Shown here piece by piece: positions 49,549 to 60,400 of a DNA stretch of 64,000 nucleotides. The notes under the pieces are model-generated. The model saw only the letters and a list, made by a program, of their open reading frames with translations. It had not been told where the DNA came from and ran no database searches. The translations under genes and the position numbers were made by a program. The DNA is from Centropus unirufus (Eukaryota > Chordata > Aves > Cuculiformes > Centropidae): contig VYZI01000351.1 of the NCBI GenBank assembly GCA_013397695.1, positions 499,057 to 563,056 of the forward strand. Reading direction: 5' to 3'. Every line of letters starts with the position of its first letter. The stretch's first letter is position 1.

Positions 49549-52500
49549 GGTGCAGAGTGGGTGAAGTGATAACAGTCAGTTCTGAGCACTGCCATCCCAA
49601 GCAGACTTTTTGATCTAATTCCATATTCTTTCTGAGTTGCCTAATACCAGCCTATTTAAGATGTGGTTTTACTAGTAAATCAGGCTGTGTCATTGGCACT
49701 GAAGAACTCCTGCTCTTTTAGATACTGGAGCAAATGAGCTGATTGCTGTTTGAACAGAAAACTTTTGTTTAATTAGGCTTGGAATTCAAAACCTTTCATG
49801 GCAGGTGATTAGCTTAATTTCTGCCATCCAACATCATCATCCAGACTGGTGATGGTGTCTTCTTTGGATGTCCTAAGTCAAACGACGTATGTACAGGGAG
49901 GAGTAATTTATATGGGTTTAAATCTGACAGGGAAAAAAGAAATGTAGAAGCAATCAAATAGAGACAAAGACTCAGTATTCATGTGAATGAATTCCTGTGC
50001 TTTCTGTAGTGAAAAATATTTCTCTGCCTAGTATGGGCAAAGCACACCTATAACTTTGTCTCCAACACGAAAGGAATTTCTGAATCATGTTTCAAATTTA
50101 CCAAGGTGTGGTTTCCTTTTCATTCCTTTTTGGATAATGGCTTTTGAAGAACTGGAAGTGAAGCCTTTACCTGTGATGTTAAAGTATCAGTCTGTTACCA
50201 AAGCAGCTCCCCGGGGTCTGTGGCTGAAATGTGCGGGTACCAGGTAAAAGGGAAGGCACAATGGTTCTTGCATCCACTGCAAAAGTCTAGCTTCTCTCAC
50301 CAGTGTCTTAGTTCAGACAATGCCTTTTTTAGGCTCTTTGTCATTAAGGACTCTCAAACAATATGAAAACAAAAGACGAAGGAAACATGTGTTGTTCCTC
50401 TGACCCTGTACAGAGGACTGTGCACCACAAGGCAGCAGCTGAGGCATGGCCCTGAAAATAAAGCACACATGCTTTGTCATTGAACAGGGGCTGGGGCTGT
50501 CAGCTGTTGAGGTGCAATAGTGCCCAGTGTCCCTTTATACTGGAAGGCACCAGCAGTGTGAATGAGGAGAAATAGCTCTTGGAAAGGTGATTGTGCTGCT
50601 TAGAAATGTCATTTTTTCCTACAATGTCCAGGACTACACCAATGCTCACCATTTAACAACTCCAGGGCAATTTTTTACGCCTCATTGTCTTCCATGCCAG
50701 GCAGAGCTCAGCTGTCAGGGTATTCACTAGGCGTGAAATTCAACCTTGCTGCGTGTAAACGGGGACTGAGAGCCATGAAGATCATCTGCTTGCAGAGCCA
50801 GTACACCTGAGAGCAGGTCACTGAATTCTGTCAGTATTAACAAAACTAAGACCAAACGAAGAGCTGTAAGAGCTGCACTTGGTGTTTATGAAGCCTGTCT
50901 GCCAGCCCGAGCCTTCTGTGTGGCACGTGATCATTTATACATCACTTTTAACTCTTCTCACATGGTGACTGAATGGAAGACTAACCTTGCTCTCAAACCT
51001 TGGCTGTGTGAGTTAGAGCATGATACACCCTCCCCCACACAGGATGCTGACAAATTTATTCTGGAGGCAAATCTGGGGCAGGCTGGGATGGGATCTGGTG
51101 GCCTGAACGCCAACTCTCCTAGCACACGACTTTAACGCAGACATCAAGTATGAAAACTCAGTATGTCTTTGCTTAAGTCATATGCTATTAAACTGTAATA
51201 GGGGTGTGTGTGAGCATCTTGAGTGGTCTCACAACCTAATTTCTGTTGCTTTTATCTCTTTTATCACTTGCTGCGTGGTTGTGTCACCTGTCAAACTTAC
51301 GTAAAAGTCCAGTCATGTCAGTAAACACCCAGTTTCCCTGCTGGCAGGGCCTGCAGTGATTGCAGCCATTCTAACGTGGGACTATGTGCCCCTACCTTGT
51401 GAGATAAATCCTTTCAGCATAGGCCACAGAGCTATTTTCCATCCATAAAATGGATGTGAGACCATTTGAGAATTATGGAGCTGAAAGTGAGACTTGTGGA
51501 ATTCTTTAACGCTTGGCATTTGCAAAGTTTCCTGATTGCTTAATTGAGGAAGATCCTTTGAAACCAGCCTCCCCACTTCTTTCCAACAGCACTGTAGAAA
51601 ATCTTGATCAATTTTCAGGTGTCTGGCTCTGGACTCCATCTAATGCCAGATATTACACAAGTGCAATGGCTTGTATGCTTTTTGGTTTTTTTGTATGTAA
51701 AAGGAGGAATGGAGAATGCTGGAGACGTCTATAAAATTCTTATATTTATTTATTGTATATAAAAATAAGTAGGAAAGCAGTCCTATTGGCTTTTGTTCTG
51801 TAGAATTTTATATCTCTTCAAAGCATCACGATTTTTTCTTTCAATGTACTCAATGTTTTCACTTTAAGTATTGCCTTACTGCTTTGGTGGGAAAGTTCCT
51901 GCCATGAGTGCATTCTGGTAAGGCGAGAGCTCTAAGGGTCACGAGGGAGGGATATTTTGACATCCTGAGCTGGAGAATGCAGTGGTTTTGAGCTGGAGGA
52001 ATAGAAATAAACAAAAGCAAAAATGTAGGCAGGAGACAGTTAGAAAAGGGTATAGAAATAAAATCCTAAGTTGCCCCAAATGAAAATGCTGAGACAGGAT
52101 TGCAGGAGAAACTGGCTTATTTCCAGGGATTTTGAGCTTCTCATTGTTTGGGGGGGTTCAGTTTCACTCCTTCTTTTATGAACATCCTGGTGGATGCCTG
52201 AGCCAAACCACTGCGATCCAGACCTTTCTTGGAATAGCAGGAATCGGGAGTGCACCCGTCCTCGCTGCTGGTTTCTTGACGCTGCTGGGAGCAGATCCCT
52301 CCCGCAGCGCTGGTGGAGACCTGTCACCCCTCTCCTGCGGGTGGAACTGCGTCCATCACATCAAACACTGCGGGGCAGAAAGAACCTAACGATGCAAAAG
52401 CCACCCTTATCAAGGCGTTTGAGGAGGTGGAAGCGTACCTGACTGTTCCACCACTGATCTCTATGGGGTATTTGTGGTGGGAAGAGATATTTCCCTCAAA

Positions 52501-52802
52501 CATTTCCTAGGGACCAGAACTGCGCTGCTTCCCGGAGAATGAAGCCTGGTGCACTGTAAGGAGCCCGGCCCGCTCCGTGCCGTTCCCCTTGGCCTCTTCC
52601 CGGGTGTCCGTGGGGCTGGAACCTGCTGGAACCCGGGAGCCTTGGGCGGTGGGAGCCCGGGGAGGGCGGTGTCTGCGAGCAGAGCCGTGGGGCAGCCCCA
52701 GCCCTGCCGAACGGAGCCCCTGCAGCCCGGACACGGGGAGGTGGAAGCTCGGAGGGCGCCGTGACCTTTCCCGGGCGCCCCCCTCCCGTGGACGCCCGCA
52801 GC

Positions 52803-52926
52803 NNNNNNNNNNNNNNNNNNNNNNNNNNNNNNNNNNNNNNNNNNNNNNNNNNNNNNNNNNNNNNNNNNNNNNNNNNNNNNNNNNNNNNNNNNNNNNNNNN
52901 NNNNNNNNNNNNNNNNNNNNNNNNNN
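52803..52926. other. Assembly gap, 124 Ns
   Basis: A run of 124 undetermined bases in the most GC-rich part of the second CpG island. It probably hides part of the 5'UTR and core promoter of the short isoform. Open frames that run through it are meaningless. Confidence 1.
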
Positions 52927-52996
52927 CTCGGGCGGCCCCGGCCCGCGGGAGCCCCGGGCGGCGCCGCCGGTCGCTGTGCGGGGCCCGGGGCGGACG

Positions 52997-53035
52997 ATGG
53001 TGCAGCGCTTCAGCCTGAGGCGGCAGCTCTCGAAG
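52997..53035 (+). CDS. TMCC1: TMCC1 alternative first coding exon (short isoform)
   Basis: Thirteen codons, MVQRFSLRRQLSK, start at an ATG in a strong context (A at -3, G at +4) and end exactly at a donor (aag|gtgagc at 53036). The exon ends in phase 0, as does the long-form exon at 27715, so both can splice to the same downstream TMCC1 exon. The peptide is the N-terminus I recall for the short TMCC1 isoform of other vertebrates, in which it replaces the long N-terminal region directly ahead of the IERLEVSS segment. It is too short to be found by ORF length and is carried by its CpG island. Basic residues (R, RR, K) dominate. The exon's 5' part is cut by the gap at 52803-52926. Confidence 0.85.
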
Positions 53036-55628
53036 GTGAGCCCGGCGGGGGAGGCGGCGGCTTTTGTTCCTGGCTCTTGGAGACACAAAGGGGTTCCTGG
53101 CGCGGCTGGGGGCTCGCTGGCTGCGGACAGCCCCTCCGCTCCGCGGTGCCGGCTTTGTGCCTGAGCGCGGCGGTCACGCAGGGTTTGGGGAGGATGCGGC
53201 TTCCCCCTCGGTTTAATCTCGGGGCTGGGAGAGGGGCGCGTGAAAAAGGGGAGCGGGAGTCGCGCCGACATGCCCGCAGCTGTGACAGTCGCACGTGTAC
53301 TTTATCCGGGTTTGGAATGTCCTCAATAGCCGGGAATGTGAGCTGTCCCGGTGACACCTGCAAAGGCAGGAGGGAAGCTCACCCTCCGCGCTTTGAAGGG
53401 CTCGCAGCGCTCGCCGTTCGTTCGGCGTTTAAGAACAAAGGAGTTGCAATGGACAGGTTTTGCCGTTAATAATTACAAGTGTGCTAATTTATTTTAAGAA
53501 GCTGCCTTGGGGGAGAGGAGAGTTCATCCACGCTGGCTTGCACTTTTGTCGCTGAATCAATCCAGTATGTGTAGTTTGAAAAGCATTTGGAAAAAATTAA
53601 ACCAGGAATAAAAGACGGGCTGCGGTGCGCACTCCAGGTAGGAGCACTCGTACAGAGCTGCCAGCGCAGCCCTGTTCTTGCCTCTCGCTGTCCCTTTGAG
53701 CAGACCTGGACACGGGAATTATAGTATTAATTGGACATTAAATAGCAAGCTGAATTTTTACATTTAAGATCTTCTTCCCTCACCCCCATATGTGTGCTTG
53801 TAAAGGTTTTTAAATGCATCCATCAGAAGCTTAAAATGCTATCATCAGCATTTAAAATAGGTCAGAATTCACACCCTGCAGACCATCATGGGAGAAGCTA
53901 CGGCTTTGCAATAAGTTGGTGTCTTTTGTGTTTTTTTCTTAGTCTCTCCTCATCTTAAAGAAACTGATGTGGCCATTTTTAGGGGTAGTGAACAAGTGAA
54001 ACTTGCACCTTTTTAAGGGTTTGCCTTGTTGCTTATCCAGAGCTGTGTCTGCAAGCACCAGAAGTCTCCACAGGCACTACAGAGCTCAATCTTCCTCTCG
54101 AAAGAGACTTGATCGAGTTAGTGATGATCCTCGTATCTGGACTCTGTTTATATGGGGCAGCCAAAATAGCTTTAAATTAACTCTTTGGATAACTCTGTTT
54201 TAATTCTTATTTATCAAGGAGGGGAAAATGGATTTCTAAGGGATTTGAAATAATATTCACACCGATTTTTTTTTATTTTTTTTTACTATAGAACTGTTTC
54301 CAGCTTCTTTTTCTGTCTGTCTCTCCATTTTTGTGTTGTCTGTCACAATTGTGTCTTGCACGGAATTAACTCTGGTCATATCAAACCTACTGTAAACAAT
54401 TGTCCAACCTTGACAGCGTTTTAACTGTAGGAGATGCACAACTGCTGCAGCATGGGGAGCTGAAGGGGAAAATGAGAGTGTGGTCTGTCCAAAATAAAAA
54501 GTATAATCCTATGAAGGAGCAATCAAAACAGATTGTGTTTGTCTGGGTTTGGATGTGAGATGAAAACTATAGTTCCCTCTTTCTTTCCTGCTCTTTAGAA
54601 TGGGGTTGGGAAGTCCCTTTGTGTTTGAGTCTTTGTGGGGTGGAGGTAAGGGACAACAAATGGTATTACAAAGCACTGTGTCATCTCCTGGAAGGAAACT
54701 ATAGAAAAGTCAGAGAATTTTCCTAATATATTCATCAGCTAAAACATAATGGCTACCAGACTATATAAAATAAAGCAGTACTTATTAATATTTCTTGTGC
54801 AAAAATCTTGATTCTTTCATGGCTGCTGGCTTAGACTTCAAAGTTGGCAAACGTCGAGGTAGGATGTGGAACACCAGCTCCCAGAATGTATTCACTCCTT
54901 GGTTGAAACAGGACATTGTTAAATGATGTGCCAATGTTATGCAGCTGCAAGGCCAGAATTCCGGTTTTCTAACCATGGTTAATGGTGGAGGCTTCAAAGA
55001 GAATGTGACTCTGCAGATCTGAGAGCTACAAACTGGAAAATGCTACCACCAGTGCTCATAAAACTTGAGCAAAGACCACGTAGGGCTTCACACAGGAAGG
55101 AAAGGCAGGGCTTCGTGATATAGGGTTAAGCCTTAAATAGCTGGTTTCCCTTTCCAACCCGGCTATTTGCACTGTGTGCCTTTGACCAGATCCTTTAAGC
55201 TCTCCCAGTCTCTGTCTTCCTTCAATGAGTGGGGTTAATGCCTTTCTCTTATTTACGTAATGGCTGTCAAATTTTGACCTAGGTTTCAGGCCAGAGCTGT
55301 CGAAGCATTTACCTGTGTACTAACCTGGGCGACGTCTGCACGGGATAACCCAGTTATATCAGGAATTTCAGCAAGTTTTACACAGGCTTCTCTAAGTGCT
55401 ACTTCTTATTTCATGCTTACCAAATCGGTGTGTAGTGTTTGTGGGTTGCTGCTTGGGTTCTGTGTTAGTTTGCCAACTTCTGAGTCTGTGTTAGATTTTT
55501 AAGTCATAAATTATCACATCTTTACTGTTAGGACTTAAAGGCAAAGTAGTTGATGGCTTTTGGATTGGTTCAGCAGTTGTCCTTCCTAGGCCAAACTGAA
55601 GATTGTTCACTTTTATTTCCCCCACCCT

Positions 55629-55658
55629 ATTCCCCTCACATTTATTCCCCTCACATTT
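55629..55658. repeat. Perfect 15-bp tandem duplication
   Basis: attcccctcacattt occurs twice head to tail inside a pyrimidine-rich tract of about 70 bases. Confidence 0.9.
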
Positions 55659-58600
55659 TTTCCCCACTCCTCCTTAAGTACTCAGAGCATTTTGCAAGTG
55701 TTTTGGTTCAGACCACTCCACCATCCTGTACTGTTTGGAAATCCTTGGAGGGTCTGCAATTACTGTCACCCAAGACCTCAAGAAATGTTGTTGCTGCTGT
55801 GTTGGGGAATTCCCTCGCTCTTGGAGTGCAGTACGAAATTGTATCCAACTTTCACTCAGCTCGACTTTGTCCAGATGTTTAGCTGCATTTATGAAACAAA
55901 ACAATGGAAATAAATTTAACTGTATTTGAGGAAGTTTTTCTAGGTTAAAATGCATGCCCTTTCTTTTGAAGGTTCTGCTCTCCCAGAAGACATTCAGGTC
56001 AGCCAAGAAAAAAGTACTTTAATGTATGGCTGCAGTTTTGACTGGAAAAGGCCAGGTTCAACTTAAAGAATGTCCAAAAAATGTTATTTTTGTCAGCTAC
56101 AATGATGCTCAGTTCTTTAACCAGCATGTTAAATGTTACAAACTTCTCACTGTACCTGAGTGCTTCATCAGTTCATGAACATCTGAACTGTCTCCGCTTT
56201 GTCACTGGTGTGGATTGAGTTTATTTATGGGACAGAACCTTTGGTGGATCATAGCAAAATAGCCTTGGAATAATTCTAGGTGAGCTACAAGAATCCTTAA
56301 AGGGAGCCTTGCTACCCTGTCTAAAGGTTGCAGCGGGTGAAGGTGCTGCTGTGCTGGCAGCATAGTCTGCATTCCTTGTTACTGACACAGGTAAAGCTCC
56401 CTCCAGCAGTGCCTCCTCGGTTTCCTCTAGGTCAGACTGCTCTTGCATCATGTTTGTTCTCAGGCTGATATGAGCCAACACTTGTCATTCCTCAAGTGGG
56501 TTGCTCTTCTTCAGCTCTGTTCATTACCTAGTGTTGATGGATCATATTATTTATGCTGCTGACCTGGTAATTTTGTGGGTGTAGCATCACCAGAGTCTCT
56601 ATGCACAGGTAGAAATTGCTTGGTAAAGATAAATGCAGTACAAAATAACTTTATTCGCAATCTGCATTTCCTATTAACAGATACAGACTAGTATATAATA
56701 TTAAAGCAATTAGCTCCTTAAGACTATGCACCTTAGACTGTTACCTGAAGACATTCCTGTGGAGAACCATGATCTTGGCATTCAATAATTGTTTGTCTCA
56801 AAAAAAAAAAAAGTAAATAATGGTCTTTGCTAAGTCCTGTGGATTTCCAGAGCATATTGCTCATATTGCTTGAATTGTTCATGGCTATATCCTTCTTTTG
56901 TGTGTGTCTGCCTATGTCTTGAGGAGGGGAAGGTGCTAAAGAAGCTTTAAATGCAAAACAAAATCAATCTCAAGTCAGTAAAACCGTTACCCGAGAAGTC
57001 AGAAGCAGAGTGACTTGATACTCCTGAGCTCTGAGGATAGTTGTTGTGTGGCTGTCAGTATTCTGGGTGGAAAAAACCAGAATTTTTGGTAAGATTCACT
57101 ACTGAAGGTTTACAGCTCATAAGAATTTTTTCCTTTCTGGAGCAAGTTCATTTTTACAGCAGCAGATTTTATTGGTAAATCCTTGCCAAGCGTCAAGAAA
57201 TACCATTCTGTGGTAACCAGTTTATCAGGGTGGAGCTCTCCTAATATTCAGTATTCAAAGGAGAAATTACATTTTGCAAAGATGTGGTGCTGATGCCACT
57301 CTTATAGCTAAAATGGTCCAAAAGGTGGATGATTCTCTGTTTGGCCTGCTTGATTTTATGATGTATACCATGAAAAATCCTAGCTACGATCAGAGTGCAT
57401 CTGTTGGCTATTAACAGCTATAAAATAGTAGCTCTCTCCGAGTTTTTGGTTAAACTGTAGCCTCTTGTGACTTGGCTGTAGTGAATAATGGGAGAGAGTC
57501 AAAAGTAAGAGGTGGGTTTAGAAATCTGATGTGTTTCAAGCCTGTTTTCATGTTTAATAGAGCAGCAGACAAAGATTTTTCCTGTGGCTCTTCAAGTTCT
57601 GCACTGCTGACAGAACTGGAGTAACAGCATTGTACCCATGGCTGGACTGAGCCAGCTGGGTGGTTTGATCTGATGGGACCTTCAGGGGGTAGAAGGACAC
57701 CTGAGTTACCACCTGAGTTGCTCAGTGGAAGGCTACCTTTAGATTACCATTTTCTCCTGGTAGATGGGATGCAGCTTGAAGCAATTTGCTGCTTGTGGGA
57801 ACTGATAGAAGGTCACTAAACCTTCACAGCAGTCTTGTGTGCTGCAAGTCTGTCTGGAGCACACTTCACCGTAACTCAATGTGTGTGTGCTCCCTCGGGT
57901 CAGGTGGAGGATTACCTTGCACCCCCAGCACAAGGGCAGTTGTGCAGTGGTCTCCTGTGGCTCCTAATGGACAGGCCATGTGGCTGGTGTTGGCCATTCC
58001 GAGTGCCCTGTTGCAAACAAGCCACCGGGAGCACCTTATTAAATTTTGCATCCATTCCTGCACGGATATTCCATGAGATTTACTGGGCAAAAGGTTGGCT
58101 AAACAAAGCTGAGAGGTGGTGGGATGTAAAGAGGTCTCTAAGCATTGCTGGCCGTGCTGATGTTGAATGAGTGAGCACTGGCAGCAATGAAAAATACCAT
58201 GAGTTTTCTAGGCAATGTGGGTCCCTCAAGAGTGGAATGAGTTTGTGCTGCATCCTCCTGTTTGGAGGAATATGTGGGAAAATGTTTCAGAGGCCTTCAC
58301 CTTACAAGAGGAGAGTGAGCTTCTAGCACTGAGTTTAAGTAGTAGGAATAACAGGGTTCATGAGGAGTTGGTCCTGTTTCAGTGGAACAGCATCAGGAAT
58401 ACCATGGCAGTGCTGAAGTAAAATAGACTTGGAGCATCTTCCTATATTGGAAGTTTACAGGATATGTGAGCTTTCCCCTGCAGAGATATTGGAGATAGGA
58501 CTGGGGGCTTCTCTTTGTGAAAGAACATTACCAATAATCCAAAGAATTAGCTCTGTTTCTGCCAACTGGGGGTCTGGTAAACTGTGTGTGATGGCTCATT

Positions 58601-59209
58601 GCCAAGGGGACTTGTAATGTTAAAGGATGTTAACACAGACTACAGGTGGAATGCAGCTTATACAATTGCATCTCTCCTGAATAATGAAATTCCACAGCTC
58701 ATGGCAGTTTGCCCTGCAGAGTATCATCATACGTTATAATCGGTGCTTACATGGGGCTGGACAGCAATAACAATTGGAATTTCCCCCCAGCAGCGATCAA
58801 AGGGAGCATTACAAGCGGTGGCATCTTTACTCTGAAGGATGTATCTTGAGGGATACTTCGTAGAGATTTTGGCTCCTGTAGTATTTGCCCCTCTCAATTC
58901 CCTGTGATAAAGCAACTGGCTTCTTTCTCGGCCAGTGTTTCTTCAGAGGGAGAGAAGAGATTGCTCTCATTTTGCCAATCTCTTCATTCTGGATGTGACA
59001 CTGATAAAAATGTATCTGTGAACTGGGTCCTTCTCAGAAAGGACAGAAAGTTTTTGCAATGGAGGAAGGCCTCAAGTTGAGGGGAAATGAAATACCAGGA
59101 ATGTTTTCAACATTCACCTGAAAACCAGTTTGGGACCATGTCTTGAGAAAGGGTACAAAAATAATGTCCAAAATAGTTCTTATCAGAGATAAATTGTAAA
59201 CACTTAGGA

Positions 59210-59627
59210 TCATAGAATCACCAGGTCAGAAAAGACCTGTAAGATAATCAAGTCCAACTGTACCTCTCTGCCATTAAACCGTATTCTTAAGTCCCTCATC
59301 TCCCTGTTTTTAGAACACCTCCAGAGATGGCAACTCCACCGCCTCCCTGTGCAGCCTCTGCCAGTGGCTGGTGACCCTTTTGATGAAAAATCTTTTCCCA
59401 CTGTCCAATCTGACCCTGCCCTGGCACAGCTTGAGGCCATTCCCCTTCATCCTATCCCCTGTCACCTGGAAGAAGAGACCAGCACCCACCTCTCCACACC
59501 CTCCTTACAGGCAGCTGTAGGCAGGGATGAGGTCTCCCCTCAGCCTCCTCTTCTTCAGGCTGAACAGCCTCAGCTCCCTCAGCTGCTCCTCATAACCCTT
59601 GTTCTCCAGCTTCTTCACCAAACTTGT
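59210..59627 (-). mobile_element. CR1 LINE fragment, about 420 bp
   Basis: It begins at the 3' tail (tcatagaatcaccaggtcag) and follows the usual order: 'aagtccaactgtacctctct', 'acacctccagagatggcaac', 'cactgtccaatctgaccctg', 'aagaagagaccagcacccac' and 'cagcctcctcttcttcaggc'. It is minus strand and 5'-truncated. Confidence 0.95.
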
Positions 59628-60179
59628 GTTTGGTGAGCATAGGCATGGGTGGTAGAGGTTTCATTCAGAGGATTTGAGTTGTTTGAAGATGTGATTTGTT
59701 TGTTCTGTCCGAGAGATCTGTTCAGCTTTCCCAAAGGCATCCCTCGGAGACAGCTGTGTCTGCTGTAAAAGTCCTGCTGCAGTCCTGTTCCTAACAAACT
59801 GTAACTACATCATCATACCCTTCCATGATGGGCATGCGAGCACCTCACTTGAATAATAAAAGTTCTAGAGCATCATTTCACACCATGAATTTCATATTTG
59901 GGGTTATATTCAAGATGAATTAACAGGTAGTAGGGCTCCTCCAGGAGTTGTATCTCCATTAAACCAACTTCTGCTTTAGGAGCTGTTATTCCAACTTCCC
60001 TCGAAGTAAACACAGCCTTTGTTCAAGAAGAGAAAGTTGCTCAGCGCGCTGTCGTTTTGCCTGTAGATTTCCTCACTGCCTTCTTGCCTTGACATCATGT
60101 GCCTGGTCCCTTGGGGTTATAAAAACCCCACAATTTCACAGTCCATGTCGTCCCCCTCTGCCCACATCCAGTTGTTGCT

Positions 60180-60400
60180 AGGGCTGCTGCCCCGTCTTCT
60201 TGGCACAGCTTGACTTTGCTCTCCCCAGGCTCCGGGCACACGCGCTGCTCCAGGAGCTGCTCCTGGGGCTTGGGCAGCTGAGGGGTGGGGAGGTGCCAGC
60301 CCGCGGCACAGCTGACGTGGCCGAGCTGTGTGCCAGGCGTCACCCGCCTGGTGGCCCCACAGCAGGTGTGCACATGTGCCCCAGGGTGTCCACAGAAGTC
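60180..60400. other. GC-rich intronic patch
   Basis: A 220-base GC-rich stretch with several CpGs and a locally self-complementary segment (ccaggagctgctcctgg) lies in the intron. It includes cccgcctggtggcc at 60343-60356, which resembles a CTCF core imperfectly. A long minus-strand open frame crosses it but looks like chance. Confidence 0.3.

Larger units (their letters stand above)
27716..52500 (+). other. TMCC1: TMCC1 intron following the long-form exon
   Basis: About 25 kb separates the donor at 27716 from the second CpG island. Apart from the CR1 copies and small repeats listed separately, I see no supportable exon on either strand. The longer open frames are short of 200 codons, lack recognisable domains and several overlap CR1. 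A modest CpG cluster lies at about 43,490-43,780. Confidence 0.7.
52180..53300. promoter_or_regulatory. TMCC1: CpG island 2; alternative TMCC1 promoter
   Basis: GC and CpG density climb from about 52,200 and peak on both sides of an unsequenced gap (52803-52926), falling off by about 53,300. The island contains the short first coding exon at 52997-53035, so its role as the internal promoter of a short TMCC1 isoform follows directly. The transcription start is probably within or just upstream of the gap and cannot be read here. Confidence 0.85.

Noticed and set aside
52496..53271. Long open frames on both strands across the second CpG island
   Set aside because: They are continuous only because the 124 Ns are read as open, and GC bias removes stops. 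The real coding piece here is the 13-codon exon at 52997-53035.
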